From positions 32,986-96,985 of the forward strand of contig VTPC01091035.1 of assembly GCA_011009095.1 (NCBI GenBank): DNA of 64,000 bases, given 5' to 3'. The translations under genes were made by a program, and so were the position numbers. This document shows positions 1-11,700 of this stretch, piece after piece. The stretch is from Ignelater luminosus (Eukaryota; Arthropoda; Insecta; Coleoptera; Elateridae). How positions within the stretch are numbered: position 1 is the first letter of the stretch; every line of letters begins with the position of its first letter. The notes below the pieces were generated by a model. The model was not told the origin of the DNA and searched no databases. It was given only the letters and a program-made list of their open reading frames with translations.

Positions 1-125
1 CATGTAGATATTGATTAAAGCACAGCAGTATTTTTATACATAAAAATATTTTAAGAGATTTTTTTTAGAAGAAATGTTGAAGTCCACTGGTTATATCTAT
101 TTCGATACTAAACTGCTTAAAAATA

Positions 126-1623
126 CAAGTGGCTCACCAAACAAAAAGACAGAAACCACAGGTAGTTATGATATTGTTTTTATATATAATTCTATATTAA
201 TTTTGTATACTTAGTTACATTTTTATTTATGTACAAAACCTAAATGAAAACCCTAATGACAAAAGAACAAAAACGATATTTAAATAAAACTAGACAATAA
301 AACAACAAATTCACTTTAAAGAAACAAAACAGAAAATTATAATTTAATATTTAGTGAGGGCCTCCTCTTTTACGGTGTACTTCCCGACATCGTCTGGGTA
401 TATTGCTTATTAAATTGTTGAGAAATTCTTGCGTTAGAGCTTCCCATTCTTCGCTTACCTTATTCAGTTCCTGAATGCTTTGTGGAGCATGTTGGCGGCA
501 ACTTAGCAGACGTTTAAGTTTGTCCCAAACGTGCTCTATAAGACTACTATCAAGTGACCAAGCAGACCATGCCATTCTTGTAATCTGATGTTCTTGTAAG
601 AAGTTCTTAACTAGTTCGGCTCGATGTGGTCGTACATTGTCATCAACAAAGATAAAATCGTCGCCAAGATTTTGGGCGAATGGTACCACGATAGGAAGTA
701 GACGTCTTTTTTTATATCGTGCAGCGTTTATGATATTACCTTCTGACACAACTTGTTCTATCCGCCCATTTAAAATGATACCACCTCAAACCGTAATACT
801 TCCTCCACCAAAAACCACTCTTGGAGCCATCAGATTCTCGTTATATCGTTTATTCTGTCTATCTACACCAAGTTCGGCTATCTGTACGATTTAATGTAAA
901 TCTCGATTCATCAGGAAAAGGCATTTGCCACGTTCTTCTTCTTCCCATTTAAGTAATGCTAGCCCACTGCATACGAGCCGCACGATGCTGTCGGTTTAAA
1001 AGAGGGCAAATTGCTCGCCGTCTCGCCTTTAAATTGTATTTATGGAGTCTTCTTCTAATAGTTTGACTAGAAATTAGTAGTCCAGTAGCGGCTAATGATG
1101 TATTACAGGTAGGGCTTCTTAGTGCAATTAAGCATACATATTGGTCTTGTGCTAGAGTAGTAATCTTTGGTTGGCCTCCACCATGTCGAAATGTTACATT
1201 TCTATTTTCACGTAGTCGTTCTAAGGCCCCACCAACAACCCTATGTGATGCATTTAGTAATTGACTAACTACTCTTTGAGAATTACCTTGTTGTACTAAA
1301 CGTCAGGCAAGATTTAAAGTATCTTTGCTGAAGCGACTAGAGGACATACTGGCAGTATTTAGTTATCAAAATATTTGATATTCGGTAGAAAAAATCGAAA
1401 AAATTAGACAAACGGATTTTTGAAAATTCTATAAATTACGTGCCTATGCACTTGGGAACTAAATTACTTTTCAAATTATTCAATTTTAAAATTTTTATGA
1501 TTCTACAAAACAAATCTTATATCAAAATAAAAGAACTATTTATAAATGACATGTTGACAACCGTTGATACCTCTTTGTTTCTAATAAACACGAAAACATG
1601 ATCTTTGTTTGGTGGACCACTTC
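126..1623 (-). mobile_element. Tc1-like DNA transposon, inactive
   Basis: Imperfect terminal inverted repeats bound the element. The left end at 126-148 contains aagtggctcaccaaacaaa, and the right end at 1602-1623 is its near reverse complement. The left end abuts TA, the usual Tc1 target; the right-hand TA is not clear. The length of about 1.5 kb fits Tc1-like elements. The minus-strand transposase inside is broken. Confidence 0.8.
351..1347 (-). pseudogene. Tc1-like transposase pseudogene
   Basis: Read on the minus strand from an ATG at 1345-1347, the product begins MSSSRFSKDTLNLA and meets an in-frame TGA at once. Further frameshifts and stops follow, so the frame that ends at 351 is only open from about 749. 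The remains follow the Tc1 order: an N-terminal helix-turn-helix region, then a C-terminal catalytic part. That part has DDNVRPHRA (second catalytic Asp) and SLIEHVWD (catalytic Glu), with 34 residues between them, i.e. DD34E. In an intact element this enzyme cuts and rejoins DNA at the terminal inverted repeats and inserts into TA. The breaks mean it is no longer functional. Confidence 0.85.
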
Positions 1624-1624
1624 A

Positions 1625-4600
1625 ATTGTCGGGCAGTTTGTATCTACCGATTCTTCTTTATCAAATTGCTGACAAACTTCAGTTTTAAAGTATAGTGATC
1701 GTTGCTTGCTTGTGAGGTACTAGGTACAGGTATTTTTTTAATTTTGCAATTGATCTAATTCCTAATATTCGTCACAGTCACATTTCCACAACACCCTTCT
1801 AGAAAAATGTCCAGATATCTCCAGTAGACACTTCGATGAAATTGTTCCACGAAATGTTATTGATTATTAGCAATAGTTAACACTTCGTATGCTCTAGATA
1901 GAACTGATGTATACTTCTAAGTAATGCGAAAACATGAGGATTGTTAACAAAGTGGGCTCGATATCAAGGTTGCAGGTATGCATAATAATCCTGTGATAAC
2001 ATATGTTAAATATCCAAAAGTTTAACGAACTATCAAGAAAGATTAAGCAAGTTTCTTTTTAACGAGGTTATTGTAAGTGTATCACTGCTTTTCAAAGCTA
2101 AAATATAATAACTTTCTACTTGATTTTCATTTTTTCGATGTTTTGCAGACGTTTATTAATGCAGGTAGAGATAGTACGCGCTATTAATCGATCAAATAAT
2201 AGTTATTGTTAAACTCGCTCTGCTGTCAAGCTGGATACCTACCATCTCCGGAAAGCAAAGACAACTACACCATTTGCACTTTTCATGCGTCTTCCTTCAA
2301 AGAAGATTTTAAAGTATAATGCTTGTAATGTGACCTTGCGTTAAACGTTAAATGATAAACTAAGATTTTTTTAGTCTTAGGTCGGCTAAACTCGAAGGGT
2401 GGCGTTGAGCGTATGGTAAGGACGTTATGTTTACAATAAAATTGCAGTAATATTTAATACATATATTCAAAATTCAATCAACTAATAATGGATGCCAATA
2501 CAAAAAAATAAAAGTACAAATAATCGGCTAAGTATAATATGATATACAAATTTCAAACATCTAAACAGTCTATCAGCGGATTTAGTTAAAAAATATCTTA
2601 ATCGAATTAATGAATTAAATTTGGATGCAACAAAATTGACAGAACATTTAGTACAATAATCTAATATGTGCATTCAATAAATATTACAAACTGTACATCA
2701 AATGTGGTAAATAAAATAAACTTTAAGAAAGACTTAAAGGTCTTTATCAAATAGCACAATTCAATACTAATCTCATGAGGAACCTTGAAATAATGAATTT
2801 AAAAAAAATTAAATAGTAAAGAAGATTTATAAAAATTAACAAAATTTAAAACTCGGCAAAAGCTCGGTAAAGCAAAAAAAATAAATTTACCAAAAAATAT
2901 AATCTAACAACATCCAAATAAGAGGATAACCAAATAATAAAAGTCAACAGTTTCAAAACACAAAACTTAAGAAGAGCAGTTTTAAGAAGTTAAAAATATC
3001 AACTTACTACGAAAGTTCTCCAATGATTCACAGGCCTGTGTTCAATAGACAATCATGCTGTAACAGATAATTAACCCAAAAAAAATATTCTTAAGACCTA
3101 ACGTCTTCCTAAGTCTTTAAAGAGCATTTTAAAAAACAATCTAATATGATTAAAACTCTTAAATTATTTGTAAAATGAATCCTTTAGGCAGTTAATTAAT
3201 AATTTAATGGACATCAACATAAACAATTAATTGACAAATATAGATACAAACTTGTCTATTTGGATGAGGCAGACACTTCTCACTATCCACGGCTAATTAG
3301 TGGAAGGCCAGATGTTGATTGGAGCACAAGGTCCTGGCATGGAAAAGTGAAACCCACAAACTCCGAAATTAAGATGTAGGTAGAAAATTTAAAGCTAAAT
3401 ACGAAATTCAACTCTCATTAAGATAACCAATAACTGACAAGAGAAAAGACTTACCTCCGGATCGTCAAGGCTTCAAAATTGAGCATTCCGTTTTTACTAA
3501 ATAGCACAACGTGCACTCACAAAATGCAATCATTTTATGCGGCCAGAGATCGGAGTCACCAGGGATGAAACTGGGTGTCCCAGCCGTACTTGATGCTCCA
3601 GAGCGACTTTCATTTAGAAACGAAACGAGAACTTAAGTTAACCAATACCAAACGCCCATTTCTTAAACTGCGGAAATATTTGAACGACGTGCCCGAATGA
3701 ACTGTCAAGCTTAGAAAATTATAAATTTTCTGTTAGAGAAAAGAATTATCAAAGTTTTTCCTAAAGCAAGAACTAATCATCTATAACTAGGAAAGTAAAA
3801 ATTAAAACAAAAACCTAATTTTTGATATTAAGACGGCGGTAACGGAGCAGTCTCAGGAGCCAGATTTGTTGAGTGGGTTTACTCCTCCGCCTTGTCTTTG
3901 TGGCGGTCAGACGAGGGCTCTCGGGTCGCTACGGTGGAGATCCAGAAATTCAGGGGCCGAACGACTGGAACAGTATAGCTGCAAAGCTTACGGTACAAAA
4001 TAAAACACACAAATGTAACCCAAACAATATCTATTAAAAGCAAGCGGAAGATATGTACAGGCAAAATATAATCAAGTAAGTTTTACACAAAACAAGCAAA
4101 TTATATGTAAAACCTACTATATAACAGGCAGTGCATCAAGTCAAGCGGGCCGGGTTATTAGCGTTACGGTTCAGGTCAGGTGCCTTACGGGGTATAAGGT
4201 AATAATACAGGGCAGATAATGCAGCTACCCAGCGGCGACGGTCCAGCTTAACTGTCAACGACGACACCGAGGTAGCTGTTCTTATGGCTTGACCGGTAAC
4301 GGATCGGCTCGACCGACAACGTCGGCAGCCAAACCACAAGCAAAGAATATATGGAGCGGACGGATAGGATAGGGCACCTTGTTACCTTACGGGTTATCAG
4401 AGTACTTACTATCTACAGGATACTCACTCTAGACTGGAGCTGGGCTGCTAGGCTGCTTTAAGATCTGCAACGGCTGCAACTGTTTTTCGACGGTTCGACA
4501 TTTTATAAACTTGGAGCAAAAAGTCTTAATGAAAAATTAGAAATCCAATAAACAAAGAACAAATCTTAAGTTACAACTAATCAATTATAGATTAAGATGA

Positions 4601-4947
4601 ACCGACGCGACGCCGACAACGAATTAAAATTTGCTAACCGGACATAATATGATAGTTAATAATCAGCTGTACATGGAAGACACCTGTAAGAATTCCTTTT
4701 CTCAACAAAATGAAATTAATAAAAATGAAAACATTTATACCCTGTGTTCCGCTTGCACTAAGAAATAATTAATGATTAACTAATATCATTACTCAAAAAG
4801 AAACTAATTAAATTGCTATCTACGCAACGTCAGACAGAAACTACAAAAATCTTCTCGAACAAGAGAAAAAACTACACAGACAAAACGGCTAACCAACCAA
4901 TTATGTAACGAGAGGGGAAAATGATCGTTACATGTTATGTAAAGAAA
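1625..4947. other. Intergenic, no gene recognised
   Basis: Mostly A+T-rich DNA with only short chance ORFs. A block at roughly 3830-4650 is clearly richer in G and C than its surroundings and may be an old repeat, but I recognise no coding pattern or ends in it. The missing first two exons of the downstream Gr gene were looked for here by eye and not found. Confidence 0.5.
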
Positions 4948-5119
4948 ATGTGCTGCCTGCGTAGTGGCCAAAAAACAGGTAAAATTTGCACTTTCTTTGG
5001 TTTTTTGTTCATATCTCCTAAACTATGCGTTCTATCGAAAATGTGATTGATATCTTTTTTAAAGTAGATTAGATGGGCTCTGTACGCCCATTAGTTACCG
5101 AGATACGGCTTTTTAAAGA

Positions 5120-6532
5120 TTAATAATTTTTTTTGTTTTCTTTTTTCTGCAATCTTCGTCGTCGTCGTCCATATCGCTTCTGCAGAACCTAGAGAATGCC
5201 GAACATGTTAGGCTCGCTTTTCGGCAAGTGTAGGCCCTTGAGCACACTTTCTTGCACTTGCACGACAGCATTTTCAAGAGCTATTGAGAGGCTGGAGCTA
5301 TTGTCGTAGTAATGGTAAGTAGTTCTAAATTGCTGGTAGACCAACCCCAATCCTTGGGGTTTTTTCCACCCCCAACCGTGTCTGTACTTGATAGTAAGTG
5401 CGAAGTGCGTGGTACTTTGCAACGTCTTTGGTGGGGGATGGGAGGGAGGCGAGCAAGGTTCACTTTGGCTGTCCCTGCTAACTTGACAAAGTACGTGTAA
5501 CAGAGGCTATTTAGAAACTCGGCGTCATCTCCTCCATAGATAGCCACGAGGAGCTTCTCACCAGCTGTGCCTATCGCCTCCTGGCTGGAATCTGGTTGCA
5601 AAAATATTTTCGCCAGTTCTATCAAGTGGGGGTTTTTCTGCAAAACACAACACCATTTTGTCTTCCCCTACCAGAATAGGGCAGAGGTGGTGTCACAGCT
5701 ACTAAAGGCGTAAAGAAATAGTCCGAATCCTTGAGTGTATTCAAGATTTCCCAGGCGTATGATGTGGTGAAAAAATGGATGCATTCAGACCCACCTTTGT
5801 CGCTTTTCTGGAAGTACATGTTCTTAGAGGTGAAACCCAAGCCATTGAGCAGGACCAATAAATTCACATCCTTCCCAATCACTATGACATTTTTATAGCA
5901 TGAACTCAGAGAGAGCAGTCCTGACGATATCTTCGTCAGCGTCTTCTGCAGATTGTTTGGTTTTAATCCCATATTTTTTGAACTCAGTGCAGAGCATTTC
6001 AATAAAACAGCGTTTATTTTAATTATTGGCAAGTGCTTTTGCTTGGGATACTTTAATTAGTGTCGACTTCTCAAACTGTATTACACTGGTAGAAAGAGCA
6101 GCATAGCGACGCAAACGTTTGCTGTTTTCGGGCTCCTGAAGGCTGCATCCTCTGGGTACCCATCGAAAACTACCGCAACATTTTTCTCAAAATGCTTGAA
6201 CACGTAACTGACGTTTCCTGCCACAATCGCTGTGACTGAGTCATTGCGATGCGAGACAATCTTGTGGATCAGATAACCACCATTTACCATGACGAATGTT
6301 GTGTTTTCTGCGATGATGTTGTCAGGGAGTAGAGTGAATGACGAGTAGAAGGATGACTTTGTTCTTTTTCGCATCCCCTCTTCAGTGAAAAGTGACAATG
6401 GGTATGGCGCCAGCTCATCTGATTGCTTGGTGATGCAGACCCTCTGGAAAATCGTAAGAGCGTCTACATCAACTCTTTTATTGACCACTTTCACTGAGCT
6501 GGTGATGGTTGCCAAGGTGTTCACTTTTTCTT
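5120..6532 (-). pseudogene. PIN/FEN1-like protein with Cys-rich tail, degenerate
   Basis: Three overlapping minus-strand frames (about 6524-6081, 6032-5622, 5643-5281) plus a tail to about 5120 together make one broken protein. In order I see: a leader with SLFTEEGMRKRTKSSFY; a VVFDGYPED segment like the VFDG.P block of FEN1/XPG nucleases; a DADxxR-type acidic region, clear only in copy 2; an IGKDVNLLVLL strand like a late PIN strand with its acidic residue; an FLNSLCYTYFVKLA block; and a cysteine-rich C-terminus (CKCKKVCS then CRKASLTCS). From memory, this architecture is a common uncharacterised multicopy family in arthropods. Nuclease activity is inference from motif spacing. Frameshifts near 6050, 5640 and 5420 make this copy non-functional. 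Confidence 0.65.
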
Positions 6533-6563
6533 CCGTTTAAGTTTTACCGTCCCAAACGTAGTA

Positions 6564-6773
6564 GTAAGTAAGTAAGTAGTAACTTTATTCATCATATGAT
6601 GTTTCAATACAAAGACTTAAATATTACAGCTTGCTGAGCATATTATATTTTGTTATGCACTGTGCCTAACTTAAACTAATTTAATTTACAAAGTATCCTA
6701 ACATATTTACAACATTCTTTCTTAAATCTAGTTATATTGTCTGCTTCTTGTGCTGCATCTGGTATTTCATTAT
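6564..6773 (-). mobile_element. Short 5'-truncated retro-insert with 10-bp TSD
   Basis: Compared with copy 2 of the host element (around 41770), 210 bp are inserted here between two copies of aaacgtagta (6554-6563 and 6774-6783). The insert has a simple-repeat tail (gtaagtaagtaagtagtaac) at its left edge. That suggests a retrotransposed sequence in minus orientation, either a LINE 3' end or a SINE. The source family was not identified. Confidence 0.75.
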
Positions 6774-7283
6774 AAACGTAGTACCAACAATTTGCTTTAC
6801 GCCTTAAGCTCCTAGTTCTTGAGCCAAGTGATAGTTGATCTCAGCACCTCCAACAATGCCACTAGCGATGGAAAGTAGGTGGTCAGTCACTGGGAATCGG
6901 GGGAAAAGACCGAACCACGTCTTCAGAAGAAAGAGGACAATATCTTTTTATTGGAATTAATTCTTTATAATTTCGTATTTATCAGGGCTTTTTGAGCGAT
7001 AAAGTCTAGGAAATAAAAATGCATTTAGCAAGGGTGTTTTCGTATTTGGCCATTTTTGAGAAAACTATTAATTTAAAGCTAATTAAATTTCCTAAAAACT
7101 CTTGTAAATAGCTTTTATTGTAGGGCAAGTTTTTTTGCCAGTATTTAGCTCCAAACATGACCGTAACGAAAAAATGTCACTTTTTCAAAAAAATTGCCAA
7201 TCTTTGAAAAGTCGTATTTACTAATAGACGTAAGAGCCCATTCCTGGTCTCAAATTGTGGCAAATCTTATTTAAAAAAAATAA

Positions 7284-7656
7284 TGTTACGTTTGGACAAA
7301 AACGTGTATTTATTTTTAATATTTATTTTTATTTAGTTTATTACAATTTATTTCCAAAATTTATTTACACTAAATTATTTATTTAATTATGTACAGAAGA
7401 ATTTATTTATCACTAATTAACATTTATTTCGTTCGTAACTACTAGCTGCTTGACTGTAGAACTGCCTTTTGCTCGGTCAACGCCGCCTTATATTCGTTTC
7501 ACGTAGTTCTTGATGAGCCCAGAAAGTTCGCGTTCCTTCTGGAACATTCGACGGTGGAAGAGTCTCGATAGTTTGAGATTTCTCCGGCACATTCGACCAA
7601 CTGGTTCGAGACTGTTCGGGACTTTTTCTAGAATATTCTAGGGGTAGCGCGTTACA
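7284..7656. mobile_element. Solo LTR, copy A (373 bp)
   Basis: Begins TGTTACG and ends CGTTACA, and is flanked by identical 4-bp duplications ataa (7280-7283 and 7657-7660). It is clearly related to 24992-25359: shared stretches include ttatttacactaaattattt and the run from atttatttcgttcg onward. Ends in TG...CA with a 4-bp duplication suit a gypsy-type LTR retrotransposon. No internal sequence remains, so recombination between two LTRs is the likely origin. It interrupts the right TIR of the PIN-like element and is therefore younger than it. Confidence 0.88.
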
Positions 7657-7888
7657 ATAAGAATAATAGTTTCTGTACAACGCACAGTTGCAGAGATATG
7701 ATCACAAAGCCAAAACAAGTTCTAAGATTTTGCTGTTTTTTGGCCACTATGCAGGTAGCACAGGTTTTTCGGGGTTGCAAATCTAGATTTATACTACCCG
7801 TAGGGGTCCTAACAACATATTAGAAAATTAGAACTACCCCAATTTTTGCGATGTTTGATTTTTTTTACGTCGATATTGACTGGCCTAC

Positions 7889-8720
7889 AAACACTAATTA
7901 ATGTTAAAGTGCAGCCGAGATTGAGGAACAAATCTAATCAAACGTTAAGACTAGATTGACTTCCTTAATTTCTCGCGTTAATAAGATTTTTTGAGCAAAA
8001 AACAATTTAGAATAAAACTATTTGGATTCTGTTGACACCAATAATTATCTGAAATTTCCAAGTATTGGCATGTAACAAATACTGAATGTTGCTATCTGCA
8101 AGCGTAACCTGTAAACAACAGGTTTGGAATATCTCTAAACAAGGAATTTAGTGCAAAATTTCAAATTTTGTCTAAATGCAAAGTTCGAATTGATTGCTAT
8201 TATATGAAATTAATAATTTGAAAAAGCAAAAATACATAACAAAACAATATGTAGCGTTTGGCACGTTCTGACTAAGATATTTTTCGTACTGACTCGAACA
8301 AGCATTATTTTCATACTGAACCGAAGAGGATTTTCGTACTGCATTGGACCGAAAACTATCTTCTTTATCGGGCCTGCCGGGACTGTCGGACCTCGTAGGC
8401 CTATCGAATAGTCTCTAGGGCTTTTCGGGCCGATCAAGAAGTTATCGGTTTCTTTGGACCAAGTCAAGTTTATCCCCAGTCAGGCCGGACTAGAACAGGT
8501 CTGGAAATTTCGGCCCGTGCAAGGCTCTGGAGTTTAGAGTGTGATACGACCTCATTTGTATATGGATTTAATATAGAATTATTGAATGTACTTTCGCTTA
8601 CTTATTTTAGCTTAACCTATTCCTTTTCATTATTTAGATTATTTCGGTTTCGGCTTTTACTTTACTTGTAAAGCTATTGTTAAAAAATATTTCGTGTACT
8701 GTATAATGCTATCATTTTAG
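7889..8720. other. Intronic or intergenic; GC-richer imperfect repeats
   Basis: No gene recognised. Around 8270-8360 there are three imperfect copies of a tttt-c(g/a)tactg unit, followed by a GC-richer stretch to about 8540. This DNA lies just upstream of the first visible Gr exon and is probably intron. Confidence 0.4.
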
Positions 8721-11700
8721 GTTGATCTACTACTTGAGAATGACACAATGAAAACAACAAAGCGCTCTACCCAAATGTTAGTAGTAACCACAGCAATCAC
8801 TGTTTGTATGGCAACATCTGATATCGTACTGTACAGTGGAATTGAAAGAGATGGGAAACCTGTGGTATTAAGAAGATATTTAGCTTTCTACATAACTTAT
8901 ATCTTAATGTCCTTATACCATTACCAATTTTGGTGCTTGGGTAATTGCATTTTAAAACGATTGGAAAAAGTAAATGCGCATTTGGAGATTAAAAATGCAA
9001 ATAACTTTAAGCATTTTACTGATAGTAAACCTTCATTGGAATCATCACTGAAAAATGACAATACGGAAAAAAAGAGTATTTGTTATGTAATTGATAAATT
9101 AAACAAGAAGAATGAAGTTTTAGGGGTACAATCAAAATCCCACAGTGAGTAATAAATGAAACGTACTATTTAAGTGACCTGAGATATTCTTATTGTTCGT
9201 ATGTGTTTTAGAAGGAGATGATAATAATGCAATTAAAGACAAGAATGTATTGGTACTGACATCAGCTTATTTACATTTGTGCGATGGTGTTGACTACTTA
9301 AATCAATTGTTAGGCGTGACAAACGCTGTAAGACCCAAAATATACATAAGAAAATTCACACTATAACTAGTTTATTTTTCAGATCACCATAGTGGGTATT
9401 TTATGGCATGTGATCGAATCATTGTTTCATTTATTGATAGAACTTGCTGGTACCAGAAGAAACGTTCTGTACCTATTAATGACAACAGCTTGGACATTTT
9501 ATCATTTTGGACGTCTTATAATTCTCGTTGAACCTTGCCATTCTTGTACCCTTGAGGTTAGTTAACTTTATTGCTGTTTTATAGTTAACAATAGTAAGCT
9601 TTGTAAAGTTTTTGAAATAAATAAGCCAAACGTTTAAATATTGAGAGAATAAGTTTAAAATAACTTAGTATCAATGTGTCAAATAAAACAGAATTAGATA
9701 ATAAACCGTTATAGTTGAGCCTTGGGAGAGTATTAACGATTTGATATCAAAAAACAAATAATACTGTTATGCATAGACACACTGTAGAACCTAATGAGTA
9801 CACCAAACGATGTTTCGATACGTCTTAAAAACCCCTGCCTCACTAGCCACAAACACACACCTATGGAATTGAACTTAATTCTGGTCAACTAAAACAATAT
9901 GATATAATAATACAATAACCATAGGGCCATATCCGTAAATTTTCACTTTGGGCACTAAACTCCATACAGTCCCTCTCCCCCCTTCTACCAAGAAAAGAGG
10001 ATGACGGCTGCAGATTTCCATTGGATTTCCGTAAATCAAATATTTTGAACTGATTTAAACTGACCTAACAGTTTTTAAGATCAAGAAACGAGCAAGGTTA
10101 AAAAAGATCATTTATCGATTTTCGACAAGGTTGATCTCCTATCTTAAGTAGCACGAAATAAAAAGGTCATTACAGATTTAATAATTATTTACAGAATAGT
10201 TTCAGGAACCCGACACTTTTTGCTCTACTAGTCTTGTTTGAACATTCTCGTGATAAATTTTACGACAAATCAGATTCTGGAGGTCGCGTTGCGATGGCCG
10301 CACTAGATGTCTTCTGTAAAAAATGTGCGATTTTCCAAGAATCTCAAGTTATTCACTGCACGATGTAAAGTCAAAGTTGATTGTAAGATGTAAATGATTT
10401 TTCGCAAACGATTGATGCAAGGTACGTTGAAAAATGATTTTCATATTGAAATTTTCGAGATACGCGCGCTCCAGGTGTGAATATTTGGCCAATCAAATAA
10501 GATCTTTGGGGATGAACTAATCTTGAAATAAATGAAACCGCTGACCTGGTGGTTCTTTTACAAAGAATTAATTTTGTTCGCTTCAACTATTTGTATAGAC
10601 AGTAATCTAAGAGAAGAAAGTTAAAGAACTTGAGTTTTAAACGTGATAGACGAATGTTTTAGAAACTAAACCAAATACGACACAAGTAAATATAGAAGAT
10701 TTTGTAGAGCAAGAATTCTTGTAAAAAGTAATTTTGAACTTTGTGGTTTATGTGACAATCACTTAAAGAACGGGAATCAGAATTAAACCTCTTTTTATAT
10801 TGTTCTTGAATTTAAGTCTGATACAACTTTTCAAATTTAACCAACTTATATAGATCTTGTAGAGCAGGGAAAAACTTTCAAGAAAAGTGTTTCACTTTTC
10901 TCCTTCCAAGCAACCGTTCTTCTTTTATTCGTCTTCAAAGTTAGGATATTTTTTAAGCTGAAATCATACTAAGTAATAAAAGATCATAAAGTTGATTTTC
11001 TTCATAATTTTAATTCTAAATATATTTATGCACGTAACTATGGATTTAAAACACCAAAATCAGGCAACTTCGCGTTTCTGATCAAGTAAACTTTGACAGT
11101 GCGCAGAATCGACAGGGAAACTTTACGTAGATATCTAATTAAAACTTTTTTGCAGAGAACTCTATGCCCTACAAAATTGTCTATATTCATTTTTGTATTA
11201 AGTATCTGGCTTAGTACATACATACATAATCAAAGATCTCTTATACCCGGAGGTGTCGAGGATACTACTATATTACATTTTAACAAATTTGCGCTACTCT
11301 CTCCTGTTTGCAACAACCACTTTTGCCTCTGCCCAAGTTTTCCCCCTTTTCTTCAATATTTCCTTTACACTGTTGTTCCACGTTTGCCTTGGCCCGCGTC
11401 TTCTATTTTTCTCTATTGCTCTTGCACTCCATACTGTTTCTACTTGAAGATTAGCATCCATTCTTAACATATGTCCCGCCCATTTTAGCTTCTTTTCTTC
11501 TATTTTTTTTAATAATTTTACTTTTAATTCCATTCTGATTTTCATTCTTCCTTTTATCAATTTTTGCTCCTACTACCTTCCTTAGGTACTTCATTTCGGT
11601 AGCTTGCAGACGTTTTTCATATTTAGCGCTTAGAATCCAATTTTCTACCCCGTACGTTACTACTGGTATACGGTTGTTATGAAGATTCGTAAATAATAAA

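Larger units (their letters stand above)
4948..7888. mobile_element. Long-TIR element with PIN-like ORF, copy 1
   Basis: The left flank of the ORF (about 4950-5125) is the inverted counterpart of the right flank, seen most cleanly in copy 2 (about 42235-42430). Shared blocks include ctaaactatgcgttcta, a gtactgc-like gctctgtacg block and gatacggcttt. The TIR is about 170 bp or longer. The right arm of this copy is interrupted by a solo LTR (7284-7656), and the middle by a 210-bp retro-insert (6564-6773). Both copies share sequence to the same right limit, ending ggcctac (7888 and 42547). The left end here looks shorter than the right, so it may be eroded. It carries the minus-strand PIN-like gene at 5120-6532. 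Confidence 0.6.

Noticed and set aside
5312-5500. 62-codon + strand ORF
   Set aside because: Shadow of the PIN-like protein's C-terminal region on the other strand.
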